NCBI RefSeq assembly: GCF_000730605.1
Contig: NZ_BBIS01000003.1
Location: forward strand, 124,001 to 188,000
Direction of reading: 5' to 3'
Origin: Pseudomonas monteilii NBRC 103158 = DSM 14164
GTDB lineage: Bacteria; Pseudomonadota; Gammaproteobacteria; Pseudomonadales; Pseudomonadaceae
Length of the DNA stretch: 64,000 nucleotides
Position numbers and translations under genes: made by a program. This document shows, one piece after another, positions 30,323 to 41,068 of this stretch; position 1 is the stretch's first letter; the number at the start of each line of letters is the position of its first letter. The notes beneath the pieces are model-generated. The model ran no database searches. It was not told the origin of the DNA and worked only from the letters and a program-made list of their open reading frames with translations.

Positions 30323-30692
30323 GGGATTCTCGGCGAGCTGCAAAAGTTGCCAAGTTTACCCTAGACACAAGGTGATGCAGTGGCCGTATGTTGGCAGATA
30401 TGTCGGTTGTTCGTTTTTTGTTCAAATTTGTGCGTTTTAAGCTAAAACCCCCGAAAAACCTGCATTAAATCGAAGTGCGCAGCGGATATTTATCTGCTCC
30501 TGTGGTAGTTTTGCGCGGTCTTGTGCCCCTTGTGTGGCGCATTGCTGGCAGCGTGCTGTCGTCGTGTCGAACCAAACGCCGATTTACGTATCTACATACG
30601 CGATTGGCGCGGCCCTCCACTTTCAGGGGCTGGCCCGATAACGTCGTAGTTCGCTGCATAACCATCGAATTTGATAGGGAAGGAACACCACC
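30323..30692. other. 370-base divergent gap between yejK and hupN
   Basis: No credible gene. It is AT-rich near 30400-30480, where promoters for both sides are expected. A nested dyad lies at 30578-30607: CGTAT / ATACG at 30587-30600 inside an outer CGCCGAT / ATTGGCG pair. The hupN leader from there has a GGAAGGAA ribosome site just before the start. Short frames on either strand here show no family resemblance. Confidence 0.6.
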
Positions 30693-30974
30693 ATGGCATT
30701 GACCAAAGACCAACTGATTGCCGACATCGCCGAATCGATCGCCGCGCCAAAAGCCACCGCCAAGAACGCTCTGGAGCAACTGGGCCAGATCGTTGCCGAC
30801 CAACTGGAAAACGGCGCTGAAATCACCCTGCCAGGCATCGGCAAGCTGAAAGTCTCCGAGCGTCCTGCCCGTACCGGCCGCAACCCTTCGACTGGCGCTG
30901 CCATCGAAATCGCTGCCAAGAAAGTCGTCAAGTTCGTTCCAGCCAAAGTGCTGACCGACGCCATCAACAAGTAA
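30693..30974 (+). CDS. hupN: HU family DNA-binding protein HupN
   Basis: A 93-residue HU-type histone-like protein. MALTKDQLIADIAESI starts the dimerising helices, and ITLPGIGKLKVSERPARTGRNPSTGAAIEIAAKKVVKF forms the beta-arm with the conserved RxGRNP motif. It bends and compacts DNA as a dimer. Context next to yejK and rlmF fits the hupN paralogue of P. putida. It ends at a strong terminator. Confidence 0.92.
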   Translation: MALTKDQLIADIAESIAAPKATAKNALEQLGQIVADQLENGAEITLPGIGKLKVSERPARTGRNPSTGAAIEIAAKKVVKFVPAKVLTDAINK

Positions 30975-30993
30975 TTGTTGAACTGTTGACGAA

Positions 30994-31025
30994 ACCGCGC
31001 CCGGCTTGCCCGGGCGCGGTTTTTT
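30994..31025 (+). terminator. rho-independent terminator after hupN
   Basis: Perfect 11-bp stem (30994-31004 with 31010-31020), 5-base loop, then TTTTT, 20 bases after the hupN stop. It just touches the 3' end of the convergent rlmF gene. Confidence 0.9.
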
Positions 31026-31975
31026 CATGCCTGTGATTTACGCTGGGCGTGCCAGGCCTGGCGCGCGGCATCGTCAAGGAAGCTCCAGGCGACCATGCGG
31101 CTCTGTTTCTGCCCCTGGCCCATTTCGATGATGTGTACGGCCTTGGCGCCTGCCTTCTTCAGTGCGGTCTCGATGCCCGGCAAGTTACTGGCCTTGGACA
31201 CCAGGCTGGTGAACCACAGCACCCGCTCGGCGTATTGCACGCTCTCGCTTACCAGTTGGGTAACAAAGCGGATTTCGCCGCCCTCGCACCACAGTTCATT
31301 GTTCTGGCCGCCGAAGTTGAGCACAGGCAGCTTGCGCTTGGGGTCTTGCTTGCCCAGGTTCTTCCACTTGCGCTGGCTGCCACGGGTGGCTTCTTCGCGC
31401 GAGGCATGGAAGGGCGGGTTGCACAGGGTCAGGTCGAAGCGTTCGTCATCCTGCAGCAGGCCGCTGAGGATGTGCGTGCGATTGGCCTGTTGGCGCAGGG
31501 TGATGGCTTTGCCCAGCCCATTGGCCTGTACGATGGCCTTGGCCGATGCCAGGGCCACGGGGTCGATGTCCGAGCCGAGGAAGCGCCAGCGGTAGTCGCT
31601 GTGGCCCAGCAACGGGTAGATGCAGTTGGCACCCACGCCGATGTCCAGCGCACGTACCTGGGCGCCCTTGGGGATCTCGCCGGCATTGTCGTCGGCCAGC
31701 AGATCGGCGGTCACGTGAATGTAGTCGGCGCGGCCGGGGATGGGCGGGCACAGGTAGTCGGCGGGGATATCCCAGTGCTGGATGCCGTACTGGGCCTTGA
31801 GCAGGGCACGGTTGAACACGCGCACGGCTTCAGGGTTGGCGAAGTCGATGCTCGGTTTGCCGTGGGGATTGGTGATGGTGAAGCGGGCAAGGTCCGGGTG
31901 GGCCTTGATCAGGCTAGGGAAGTCGTAGCGACCCTGATGGCGGTTGCGCGGGTGCAGGGTGGGTTTCTGGATCAT
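31025..31975 (-). CDS. rlmF: 23S rRNA (adenine(1618)-N(6))-methyltransferase RlmF
   Basis: A 316-residue SAM-dependent methyltransferase that modifies A1618 of 23S rRNA. It carries the RlmF N-terminus ([16 protein letters not shown]), the SAM site [16 protein letters not shown] and the catalytic LCNPPFHAS motif of N6-adenine methylases. It is convergent with hupN and separated from valS by a REP palindrome, so it is probably a single-gene unit. Confidence 0.93.
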   Translation of the reverse strand: MIQKPTLHPRNRHQGRYDFPSLIKAHPDLARFTITNPHGKPSIDFANPEAVRVFNRALLKAQYGIQHWDIPADYLCPPIPGRADYIHVTADLLADDNAGEIPKGAQVRALDIGVGANCIYPLLGHSDYRWRFLGSDIDPVALASAKAIVQANGLGKAITLRQQANRTHILSGLLQDDERFDLTLCNPPFHASREEATRGSQRKWKNLGKQDPKRKLPVLNFGGQNNELWCEGGEIRFVTQLVSESVQYAERVLWFTSLVSKASNLPGIETALKKAGAKAVHIIEMGQGQKQSRMVAWSFLDDAARQAWHAQRKSQA

Positions 31976-31992
31976 GGTAGGGTCCTGAAAAG

Positions 31993-32048
31993 CATCGCGG
32001 GCAAGCCCGCTCCTACGTTGACCTGTAGGAGCGGGCTTGCCCGCGATG
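31993..32048. repeat. inverted REP pair (BIME-like) between rlmF and valS
   Basis: A perfect 24-bp inverted repeat: 31993-32016 pairs with 32025-32048 around an 8-base centre. Each arm contains TCGCGGGCAAGCCCGCTCCTAC, written here as TCGCGGGCAAGCCCGC followed by TCCTAC, the P. putida REP pattern, so this is two REPs facing each other. It lies 13 bases after the valS stop and could end or protect the valS transcript. Confidence 0.9.
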
Positions 32049-32061
32049 AATTTACCGAGGT

Positions 32062-34908
32062 TTACAGCGCAGCGATGCGCGCATGCTGCTCGGTGAAGTT
32101 GGCCAGGGCCTGTTCAGACTCGGCCAGCTTGGCACGTTCCTTTTCGATCACCGCAGGCGGAGCCTTGTCGACGAAGGCGGCGTTGGACAGCTTGCCACCC
32201 ACGCGTGCCACTTCGCCTTGCAGGCGCTGGATTTCCTTGTTCAGGCGCGCCAGCTCGGCATCCTTGTCGATCAGGCCGGCCATTGGCACCAGCACTTGCA
32301 GGTCACCGACCAGGGCGGTGGCCGACAGCGGCGCTTCCTCGGCATCGCCCAGCACGGTGAACGACTCCACCTTGGCCAGCTTTTTCAGCAGCGCTTCGTT
32401 TTCCAGCAGGCGGCGTTGGTCGTCGGCGTTGGCGTTCTTCAGGAACAGCGGCAGCGGCTTGCCTGGGCCGATGTTCATTTCGGCGCGGATGTTGCGCAGG
32501 CCGACCATCAATTCCTTGAGCCACTCGATGTCACCTTCAGCGGCGGCGTCGATGCGTGCCTCATTGGCCACCGGCCACGGCTGCAGCATGATGGTCTTGC
32601 CTTCGATACCGGCCAGCGGCGCGATGCGCTGCCAGATTTCTTCGGTAATGAACGGCATGAACGGGTGCGCCAGGCGCAGCGCCACTTCCAGCACGCGCAC
32701 CAGGGTGCGGCGGGTACCACGAGCGCGCTCGACCGGGGCGTTTTCATCCCACAGTACTGGCTTGGACAGCTCCAGGTACCAGTCGCAGTACTGGTTCCAG
32801 ATGAACTCGTACAGCGCCTGGCTGGCCAGGTCGAAGCGGAACTGCTCCAGCTGGCGGGTCACTTCGGCTTCGGTGCGCTGCAACTGCGAGATGATCCAGC
32901 GGTCAGCCAGCGACAATTCGTAAGCTTCGCCGTTCTGGCCACAGTCCTCGCCCTTGTCCAGCACGTAGCGGGCGGCGTTCCAGATCTTGTTGCAGAAGTT
33001 GCGGTAGCCTTCGACGCGGCCCATGTCGAACTTGATGTCGCGGCCTGTGGAGGCCAGCGAGCAGAAGGTGAAGCGCAGGGCGTCGGTGCCGTAGCTGGCG
33101 ATACCTTCAGGGAACTCGGCCTTGGTCTGCTTGGCGATTTTCTCGGCCAGCTTGGGCTGCATCATGCCGCTGGTGCGTTTTTCCAGCAGGGCGTCGAGGG
33201 TGATGCCGTCGACGATGTCCAGCGGGTCGAGCACGTTGCCCTTGGACTTGGACATCTTCTGGCCTTGGCCGTCACGTACCAGACCGTGTACGTAAACGGT
33301 CTTGAACGGTACCTGCGGGGTGCCGTCCTCGTTCTTGATCAGGTGCATGGTCAGCATGATCATGCGCGCAACCCAGAAGAAGATGATGTCGAAGCCGGTT
33401 ACCAGCACATCGGTGGAGTGGAACTTCTTGAGAAACTCGGTCTGTTCCGGCCAGCCCAGGGTGGAGAAGGTCCACAAGCCGGAGCTGAACCAGGTGTCGA
33501 GCACGTCGTCGTCCTGGCGCAGGACCACGTCGGCGCCCAGGTTGTGCTTGGCGCGCACTTCTTCCTCGTTGCGGCCAACGTAGACCTGGCCGGCCTCGTC
33601 GTACCACGCCGGGATGCGGTGGCCCCACCACAGCTGGCGGCTGATGCACCAGTCCTGGATGTCACGCATCCAGGAGAAGTACATGTTCTCGTACTGCTTG
33701 GGCACGAACTGGATACGGCCATCTTCCACGGCGGCGATGGCAGGTTCTGCCAGCGGCTTGGTGGAGACGTACCACTGGTCGGTCAGCCACGGCTCGATCA
33801 CGGTGCCCGAACGGTCGCCTTTCGGCACCTTCAGGGCGTGGTCGTCGATGCTCACCAGAAGGCCCTGGGCATCCAGGTCGGCAACGATCTGCTTGCGCGC
33901 GACGAAGCGGTCGAGGTTGGCGTATTGGGCCGGCAGTTGGGTATCAACCTGCTCGTTGACGCTGCCGTCGAGGTTGAAGGCCTGGGCGCTGGCAAGCACG
34001 AAGGCGTTCTTGTCGAAGATGTTCAGCAGCGGCAGGTTGTGGCGCTTGCCGACTTCGTAGTCGTTGAAGTCGTGAGCCGGGGTGATCTTCACGCAGCCGG
34101 TACCGAACGCGGGGTCGCAGTAGTCGTCGGCGATGATCGGGATGCGGCGGCCTACCAGTGGCAGTTCGACGAACTTGCCGATCAGTGCCTGGTAGCGTTC
34201 GTCATTCGGGTTGACCGCAACGGCCGCGTCACCCAGCAGGGTTTCCGGACGGGTGGTGGCAACCACCAGGTAGTCGTTGCCTTCGGCGGTCTTGGCGCCG
34301 TCGGCCAGCGGGTAGCGCAGGTTCCACAGGTGGCCTTTCTCGTCGTGGTTTTCCACTTCGAGGTCAGAGATAGCCGTGTGCAGCTTGGTATCCCAGTTGA
34401 CCAGGCGCTTGCCACGGTAGATAAGGCCGTCTTCATGCAGGCGCACGAACGCTTCTTTAACGGCTTCGGAGAGGCCGTCGTCCATGGTGAAGCGCTCGCG
34501 GCTCCAGTCTACCGAAGAGCCCAGGCGGCGGATCTGGCGGCTGATGTTGCCACCGGACTGGTCCTTCCATTCCCAGACCTTTTCCAGGAACTTCTCGCGG
34601 CCCAGGTCATGACGGTTCTGGCCTTTGGCTTCGAGCTGGCGCTCGACCAGCATCTGCGTGGCGATACCGGCGTGGTCGGTGCCTGGCTGCCACAGGGTGT
34701 CGCGGCCTTGCATGCGGCGGAAACGGATCAGGGCGTCCATGATCGCGTTGTTGAACCCATGGCCCATGTGCAGGCTGCCGGTCACGTTCGGCGGCGGGAT
34801 CATGATGGTGTAGGACTCGCCTGCACCTTGTGGGGCGAAATAGTTCTCGGACTCCCAGGTGTTGTACCAGGAAGTTTCGATGGCGTGCGGCTGGTAGGTC
34901 TTATCCAT
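32062..34908 (-). CDS. valS: valyl-tRNA synthetase
   Basis: A 948-residue class Ia synthetase. The HIGH-type motif is [14 protein letters not shown] near residue 45 and [14 protein letters not shown] lies in the catalytic core, with an editing domain between them. The C-terminal coiled-coil tRNA arm ends [23 protein letters not shown]. The start at ATG 34908 ([11 protein letters not shown]) is the family start; a longer reading to 34929 adds seven residues without support. It is the last gene of a likely pepA-holC-(unknown)-valS minus-strand run. Confidence 0.96.
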   Translation of the reverse strand: MDKTYQPHAIETSWYNTWESENYFAPQGAGESYTIMIPPPNVTGSLHMGHGFNNAIMDALIRFRRMQGRDTLWQPGTDHAGIATQMLVERQLEAKGQNRHDLGREKFLEKVWEWKDQSGGNISRQIRRLGSSVDWSRERFTMDDGLSEAVKEAFVRLHEDGLIYRGKRLVNWDTKLHTAISDLEVENHDEKGHLWNLRYPLADGAKTAEGNDYLVVATTRPETLLGDAAVAVNPNDERYQALIGKFVELPLVGRRIPIIADDYCDPAFGTGCVKITPAHDFNDYEVGKRHNLPLLNIFDKNAFVLASAQAFNLDGSVNEQVDTQLPAQYANLDRFVARKQIVADLDAQGLLVSIDDHALKVPKGDRSGTVIEPWLTDQWYVSTKPLAEPAIAAVEDGRIQFVPKQYENMYFSWMRDIQDWCISRQLWWGHRIPAWYDEAGQVYVGRNEEEVRAKHNLGADVVLRQDDDVLDTWFSSGLWTFSTLGWPEQTEFLKKFHSTDVLVTGFDIIFFWVARMIMLTMHLIKNEDGTPQVPFKTVYVHGLVRDGQGQKMSKSKGNVLDPLDIVDGITLDALLEKRTSGMMQPKLAEKIAKQTKAEFPEGIASYGTDALRFTFCSLASTGRDIKFDMGRVEGYRNFCNKIWNAARYVLDKGEDCGQNGEAYELSLADRWIISQLQRTEAEVTRQLEQFRFDLASQALYEFIWNQYCDWYLELSKPVLWDENAPVERARGTRRTLVRVLEVALRLAHPFMPFITEEIWQRIAPLAGIEGKTIMLQPWPVANEARIDAAAEGDIEWLKELMVGLRNIRAEMNIGPGKPLPLFLKNANADDQRRLLENEALLKKLAKVESFTVLGDAEEAPLSATALVGDLQVLVPMAGLIDKDAELARLNKEIQRLQGEVARVGGKLSNAAFVDKAPPAVIEKERAKLAESEQALANFTEQHARIAAL

Positions 34909-35039
34909 GCGCGGCGGGACCCTGTGCATTTATTCGGGAAAGCCGGGAAGTATAACCAAGGTGGGGGCCGCAGGCGACAAGCTGCTGCTATCTGGCAGTG
35001 CGGCGGCGCCTGCTTCGCGGGCACCGCCGAAATTCAGGC

Positions 35040-35405
35040 TTACTCCGAACGCTTGATCAACCGCTCGATCCGCGCATCCAGCCGGCGCTTGATCTCGTTC
35101 TCGATGTGCGGGGTGAAGTCGTTGATCACGTCCTGCATGATCATCTGCGCCGCCGCACGCAGTTCGCTCTCCAGGTGCAGCAGGGTGTCCTGACGGCGGG
35201 TTTGCGGGTCGTCCTCGGGTTCGGCAGCCACCGGTTCGGCAACCGGTGCAGGGTTGCCGGCAGGTTCGTCCAGCAGCAACGGAATCTGCTCCACCGTTTC
35301 GGTCAGCAGCGGCGGTTGCAGGTCGGCGTCGCCAAGCAGCTGGCGGATTGACTCGAGGTCATCGAGCAGATGCGCGGAGTCGGGCAAAGGTGAGGGCTTG
35401 TCCAT
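35040..35405 (-). CDS. conserved protein of unknown function between holC and valS
   Basis: A 121-residue protein starting MDKPSPLPDSAHLLDDLESIRQLL. The middle is proline/glutamate rich and probably disordered; the C-terminal 55 residues form an amphipathic helical region (LESELRAAAQMIMQDVINDFTPHIENEIKRRLDARIERLIKR). No catalytic motif or signal is seen. It lies 5 bases after holC in the pepA-holC-valS run, a neighbourhood conserved in pseudomonads as far as I recall. A longer frame through holC is a shadow. A role with the polymerase chi subunit is only positional inference. Confidence 0.75.
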   Translation of the reverse strand: MDKPSPLPDSAHLLDDLESIRQLLGDADLQPPLLTETVEQIPLLLDEPAGNPAPVAEPVAAEPEDDPQTRRQDTLLHLESELRAAAQMIMQDVINDFTPHIENEIKRRLDARIERLIKRSE

Positions 35406-35410
35406 CGTCG

Positions 35411-35839
35411 TCAAAGTCGCTGTAAGCGGTGGTCTTGCAGAGCATAGCCCTGTTCGCGGTAGAAACGGAATCGCTCTCGGGCCGATTGGCGGATGCCAGG
35501 CTCCTCGACCACGATTTCGGCCACCCGCTCGAACTGGCCGACAAAGCCCGGCACGCTGGCGCCCAGGTTGATCAGCAAGTCGCGGTGCTCGCCCGCGCTG
35601 TCTGCCAAGCCCAACGCCACGCCGGCATCGGCATGCACCTCGGCCAGGTCGTGGGGCACGAACGCCTCGCCCTTGAAGCGCCACAAGCGTTGGTCCAGCT
35701 CGCTGCGCTGTTCCGCGTCCTGGCAGTGCAGGTAGACCCGGTGGCCGAGGCGCCAGGCCTTTTCGCACAGCTTGCAGGCGAAATCCAGCCGCGCCGACAG
35801 CGAGTCGGTGGGCAAGATGTAGAAGTCGACTTTGCTCAT
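35411..35839 (-). CDS. holC: DNA polymerase III subunit chi
   Basis: A 142-residue HolC family protein: MSKVDFYILPTDSLSARLDFACKLCEKAWRLGHRVYLHC, then LWRFKGEAFVPHDLA. Chi links the clamp loader to single-strand binding protein. ATG 35839 is the family start. The gene follows pepA by 50 bases, the classic pepA-holC-valS arrangement. Confidence 0.94.
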   Translation of the reverse strand: MSKVDFYILPTDSLSARLDFACKLCEKAWRLGHRVYLHCQDAEQRSELDQRLWRFKGEAFVPHDLAEVHADAGVALGLADSAGEHRDLLINLGASVPGFVGQFERVAEIVVEEPGIRQSARERFRFYREQGYALQDHRLQRL

Positions 35840-35889
35840 GATGAGAATCGCCGGCCAGTGGCGCACAAGGCGCCACCGGCCTCACGGCG

Positions 35890-37684
<1,795 letters not shown>

Positions 37685-38800
37685 TTGATCGTCTTTCGTT
37701 ATCTGTCCCGCGAGGTCCTGGTGACCTTGAGCGCCGTCAGCGCTGTGCTGCTGGTGATCATCATGAGCGGGCGCTTCATCAAGTACCTGGCCCAGGCTGC
37801 CCAGGGCGTGCTCGACCCGGGCGTGCTGTTCCTGATCATGGGCTTCCGGTTGCCGGGTTTCCTGCAGTTGATCCTGCCGCTGGGGCTGTTCCTCGGTATT
37901 CTCCTGGCTTACGGGCGCCTGTACCTGGAAAGCGAGATGACCGTGCTGTCGGCCACCGGCATGAGCCAGCAGCGCCTGTTGGGCCTGACCATGGTGCCGG
38001 CCGCCCTGGTCGCCCTGCTGGTGGCCTGGCTAAGCCTGAGCCTTGCACCGCTGGGCGTGGCCCAGGTGCAGCAGATCATCGCCCAGCAAGACGCGCTGAC
38101 CGAGTTCGACACCCTGGTGCCTGGCCGCTTCCAGACGTTGCGTGACGGCTCGCGGGTAACCTATACCGAGCAGCTGTCGGATGACCGCATCAACCTGGCC
38201 GGGGTGTTCATTTCCGAGAAGCGCTTCAACCAGGACAAAACCAAGGACCGCGCGCCGTCGGTGCTGGTCGCGGAAAAGGGCCACCAGGAAATCCAGGCCG
38301 ACGGCAACCGCTATTTGGTGCTGGAAAACGGTTACCGCTACGACGGTAACCCGGGCCAGGCCGACTACCGCGCCATCAAGTACGACACCTATGGCGTGCT
38401 GCTGCCCAAGCCGGAAGTCAGCGAGGAAGTCACCGAACGTGAAGCCATCCCTACCTCCGAGTTGATCGGCAAGAAGGGCCTGCGTGAGCGTGCCGAGTTG
38501 CAATGGCGGTTGTCGCTGCCGATCCTGGTGTTCGTCGTCACCCTGCTGGCGGTGCCACTGTCCCGGGTCAACCCGCGTCAGGGCCGCTTCCTCAAGCTGC
38601 TGCCGGCAATTCTTCTGTACATGGCCTACCTGACAATGCTGATTTCCGTACGCGGTGCCCTCGAGAAGGGCAAACTTCCGATCGGCCTGGGCATGTGGTG
38701 GGTCCACGGTCTGTTCCTGCTGATCGGCCTGGGGCTGATGTACTGGGAGCCGCTGCGCCTCAAGCGCGCTGCCCGTCGTGCGGAGGTGGCCCATGGCTAA
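37685..38800 (+). CDS. lptF: LPS export ABC transporter permease LptF
   Basis: A 371-residue YjgP/YjgQ family permease with six expected membrane helices: three N-terminal (residues 1-115), a periplasmic beta-jellyroll domain of about 150 residues, and three C-terminal (from LSLPILVFVVTLLAVPLSRVNPRQGRF). With LptG and LptB it extracts LPS. The start is the rare codon TTG at 37685 (reads M/L-IVFRYLSREVL), supported by AGGAG at 37672-37676; there is no ATG in the right place. It overlaps lptG by 8 bases. Confidence 0.93.
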   Translation: MIVFRYLSREVLVTLSAVSAVLLVIIMSGRFIKYLAQAAQGVLDPGVLFLIMGFRLPGFLQLILPLGLFLGILLAYGRLYLESEMTVLSATGMSQQRLLGLTMVPAALVALLVAWLSLSLAPLGVAQVQQIIAQQDALTEFDTLVPGRFQTLRDGSRVTYTEQLSDDRINLAGVFISEKRFNQDKTKDRAPSVLVAEKGHQEIQADGNRYLVLENGYRYDGNPGQADYRAIKYDTYGVLLPKPEVSEEVTEREAIPTSELIGKKGLRERAELQWRLSLPILVFVVTLLAVPLSRVNPRQGRFLKLLPAILLYMAYLTMLISVRGALEKGKLPIGLGMWWVHGLFLLIGLGLMYWEPLRLKRAARRAEVAHG

Positions 38801-39854
38801 GCTCGACCGCTATATCGGCCAGAGCGTGCTGCTGGCCATCCTGGCTGTGCTGGGGATCATCCTCGGCCTGGCTTCGCTGTTCGCCTTCATCGATGAGATG
38901 AGCGACCTGAGTGATACCTATACGGTGATGGAGGCTGGCAACTTCGTCCTGCTCACCGCACCGCGGCGGCTGTACGAAATGCTGCCGATGGCGGCACTGA
39001 TCGGCTGCCTGATCGGCCTGGGCAGCCTGGCCAGCAGCAGCGAGCTGACCATCATGCGTGCGGCCGGAGTTTCCATCGGCCGTATCGTCTGGGCGGTGAT
39101 GAAGCCGATGCTGGTACTGATGCTGGTCGGCCTGCTGATCGGTGAATACGTGGCACCGGTGACCGAGAACAAGGCCCAGGCCGACCGCTCCCTGGCCCAG
39201 GGCGGTGGTGAGGCGCAAAGCTCCAAGCGCGGTATGTGGCACCGTCAGGGTGAAGAGTACGTGCACATCAACGCCGTGCAGCCTAACGGCCTGCTGCTGG
39301 GGGTGACCCGTTACCGCTTCGACAACGAGCGCAAGATCGTCACGTCGAGCTTCGCCCGCCGTGCCCAGTACCAGAACGACCACTGGCTGCTGGCCGACGT
39401 GCGCACCACCTATTTCCGTGGTGACCACACCGAAGTCGTCAGCGCGCCGCAAGAGCGCTGGGACGTTTCGCTCACGCCAGAACTGCTCAACACCGTGATC
39501 CTGGCGCCGGAATCGCTGTCGATTACCGGGCTGTGGGACTACATCCACTACCTGTCTGACCAGGGTTTGAACAATGCCCGCTACTGGCTGGCGTTCTGGA
39601 CCAAGGTACTGCAGCCGATGGTGACTGCGGCACTGGTGCTGATGGCAATTTCCTTCATCTTCGGCCCGCTGCGCTCGGTAACCCTCGGGCAGCGCGTGTT
39701 CACCGGTGTGCTGGTGGGCTTCGTGTTCCGCATCGGCCAGGACCTGCTGGGGCCATCTAGCCAGGTGTTTGGCTTCCCGCCGCTGCTGGCGGTGGTGATT
39801 CCGGCGGGCATTTGTGCCTTGGCCGGTGTGTGGTTGTTGCGCCGGGCGGGTTGA
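38793..39854 (+). CDS. lptG: LPS export ABC transporter permease LptG
   Basis: A 353-residue partner of LptF with the same layout: N-terminal helices beginning LDRYIGQSVLLAILAVLGIILGLASLFAFIDEM, a periplasmic domain, and C-terminal helices with PLRSVTLGQRVFTGVLVGFVFRI. ATG 38793 overlaps the lptF end. It is followed by a strong terminator, so lptF-lptG form a two-gene operon apart from lptCAB. Confidence 0.94.
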   Translation: MAKLDRYIGQSVLLAILAVLGIILGLASLFAFIDEMSDLSDTYTVMEAGNFVLLTAPRRLYEMLPMAALIGCLIGLGSLASSSELTIMRAAGVSIGRIVWAVMKPMLVLMLVGLLIGEYVAPVTENKAQADRSLAQGGGEAQSSKRGMWHRQGEEYVHINAVQPNGLLLGVTRYRFDNERKIVTSSFARRAQYQNDHWLLADVRTTYFRGDHTEVVSAPQERWDVSLTPELLNTVILAPESLSITGLWDYIHYLSDQGLNNARYWLAFWTKVLQPMVTAALVLMAISFIFGPLRSVTLGQRVFTGVLVGFVFRIGQDLLGPSSQVFGFPPLLAVVIPAGICALAGVWLLRRAG

Positions 39855-39872
39855 TGGCCTGAGCTGCACAAG

Positions 39873-39898
39873 AAAGCCGACCTTAGGGTCGGCTTTTT
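39873..39898 (+). terminator. terminator after lptG
   Basis: AAAGCCGACC (39873-39882) pairs with GGTCGGCTTT (39887-39896), 4-base loop, with a run of five Ts. The A-run on the left arm means it can also work for the convergent RDD gene. Confidence 0.9.
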
Positions 39899-39917
39899 CA
39901 TGGGTGTTAACTTGTGC

Positions 39918-40406
39918 TCATTTCTTCTGCTTCGGCACCCGCACCAGCTGGCTCTCTGAATAGATGTCATGCCAGCCCCGCTTGCGCTTGTCGATCAACA
40001 CCCAGAAGAAACCCAACCCCAGGCACAGCCACGAGGCTATCGAGACCACAAAGCGCAACAGCGCCTGCCACAGGCTAATGGCCGAACCATCGGCGTTCTG
40101 CACTCGCACGCCCCATACCTGCATGCCCAGGGTCTGCCCGCCATGGGTCCAGAACTTGGCAAAGAAGCCGAAGAGGGCGAACAGCAGCACCGTCGACAGC
40201 AGCGGGTCGCCATCCAGTGCCCCAGCCTCGGTCAGCTCGCGCATGCGTGCTTCGCCGATGATCGCCATCTGAATCATCTTGTAAGCGCCAGCGGTCACGA
40301 TCAGCAGGGCCGTGCACAGTAAAAAGTCATAGAACATCGCCGCCAGGCGCCGGCCCAGGCCGACCGGTGGAAAATCTCCCTGAGGGGTGAGCAGAGGCTT
40401 GGACAT
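39918..40406 (-). CDS. RDD family membrane protein
   Basis: A 162-residue protein with about four hydrophobic helices and the RDD-family pattern: PVGLGRRLAAMFYDFLLCTALLIVTAGAYK, then TLGMQVWGVRVQNADGSAISLWQALLRFVVS and a lysine-rich C-terminus. The function of most RDD proteins is unknown; transport or ion balance has been proposed. It is a single minus-strand gene next to the lptFG terminator. Confidence 0.85.
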   Translation of the reverse strand: MSKPLLTPQGDFPPVGLGRRLAAMFYDFLLCTALLIVTAGAYKMIQMAIIGEARMRELTEAGALDGDPLLSTVLLFALFGFFAKFWTHGGQTLGMQVWGVRVQNADGSAISLWQALLRFVVSIASWLCLGLGFFWVLIDKRKRGWHDIYSESQLVRVPKQKK

Positions 40407-40450
40407 GCGGGACGGCTCCAGAAGACGAAGCCGCTATTCTACGGGCAAAA

Positions 40451-40479
40451 AAAAGCCCCTGCACTTGGCAGGGGCTTTT
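40451..40479 (-). terminator. terminator of the cold-shock gene
   Basis: 12-bp stem (40451-40462 with 40468-40479), 5-base loop. Read on the minus strand it is followed by a run of eight Ts, 19 bases after the csp stop. Confidence 0.92.
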
Positions 40480-40497
40480 CTCGAAGTCGGGTTCGGC

Positions 40498-40710
40498 TTA
40501 GCCGGCGACCTGAACTTTGTCAGCCTGCATGCCTTTCTGGCCCTGGACTGCTTCGAAGGTAACCTTCTGGCCTTCTTTCAGGCTCTTGAAGCCGTTGCCT
40601 TCGATAGCGCGGAAGTGCACGAACAGATCCGGACCGCTTTCTGGGGTGATGAAGCCGTAACCTTTTTCGTCATTGAACCACTTGACGGTACCGTTCTGAC
40701 GCTGGGACAT
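40498..40710 (-). CDS. cold-shock domain protein (CspA family)
   Basis: A 70-residue single cold-shock domain with both RNA-binding motifs: KGYGFITP (RNP1) and DLFVHFRAI (RNP2). It acts as an RNA chaperone or single-strand nucleic acid binder. The ATG is preceded by AGGA at good spacing. The upstream leader is AT-rich and can fold (see 40751-40776). Which Csp paralogue this is cannot be told from sequence alone. Confidence 0.95.
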   Translation of the reverse strand: MSQRQNGTVKWFNDEKGYGFITPESGPDLFVHFRAIEGNGFKSLKEGQKVTFEAVQGQKGMQADKVQVAG

Positions 40711-41068
40711 TGTCTTAATTCCTATGAAACTTAAATTTTTATGACAGTTACTTTCGCACTTGTTTGTAAGCGAAAGATTACTGGGCTGGGTTGCAGGAAA
40801 GTAAGAGACGTCGAACGGGTTGTAGCAAATCTCGGCTACTGGCCCAGGTCACGAACTGTTGCGACCCATGCAAACACAGTGCAGTGACTCTACGCCAACT
40901 CCCGAGCGAAAAACAAGCCCTTGGTCGTATGGAAAATCAGCCGTTTGCCGATAACCGACCGATCTGACGGAAACGGCATGGCGCCTGGCCTGGCGCCATG
41001 TTCAAAAGTTATTGGGCAGGTTCGAAAACGAATATGTCGAACCTGCCCGTAACCTTCACAAAGCCGTT
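40711..41068. other. 358-base gap upstream of the cold-shock gene, downstream of gcvT
   Basis: Two hairpins near the gcvT end: a 9-bp stem CATGGCGCC / GGCGCCATG at 40977-41000 and a 12-bp stem at 41014-41048. Nearer the csp gene, CTTTCGC (40751-40757) pairs with GCGAAAG (40770-40776), which would be in the csp 5' leader. A 60-codon minus-strand frame at 40890-41072 overlaps the gcvT end and shows no family features, so I do not call it a gene. Confidence 0.6.
41014..41048 (-). terminator. probable terminator hairpin after gcvT
   Basis: Perfect 12-bp stem GGGCAGGTTCGA / TCGAACCTGCCC with an 11-base loop, about 20 bases after the gcvT stop. On the minus strand the following bases are AATAACTTTTG, an imperfect T-tract. 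Confidence 0.6.

Noticed and set aside
32083..35193. 1036-codon plus-strand frame antisense to valS
   Set aside because: Long antisense frame caused by GC-rich codon use of valS; no start signals or recognisable motifs.
35040..35885. Reading the unknown holC-valS gene as a 281-residue protein from 35885
   Set aside because: The upstream part runs antisense-free but out of frame through holC, whose own frame is clearly coding; ATG 35405 is the sensible start.
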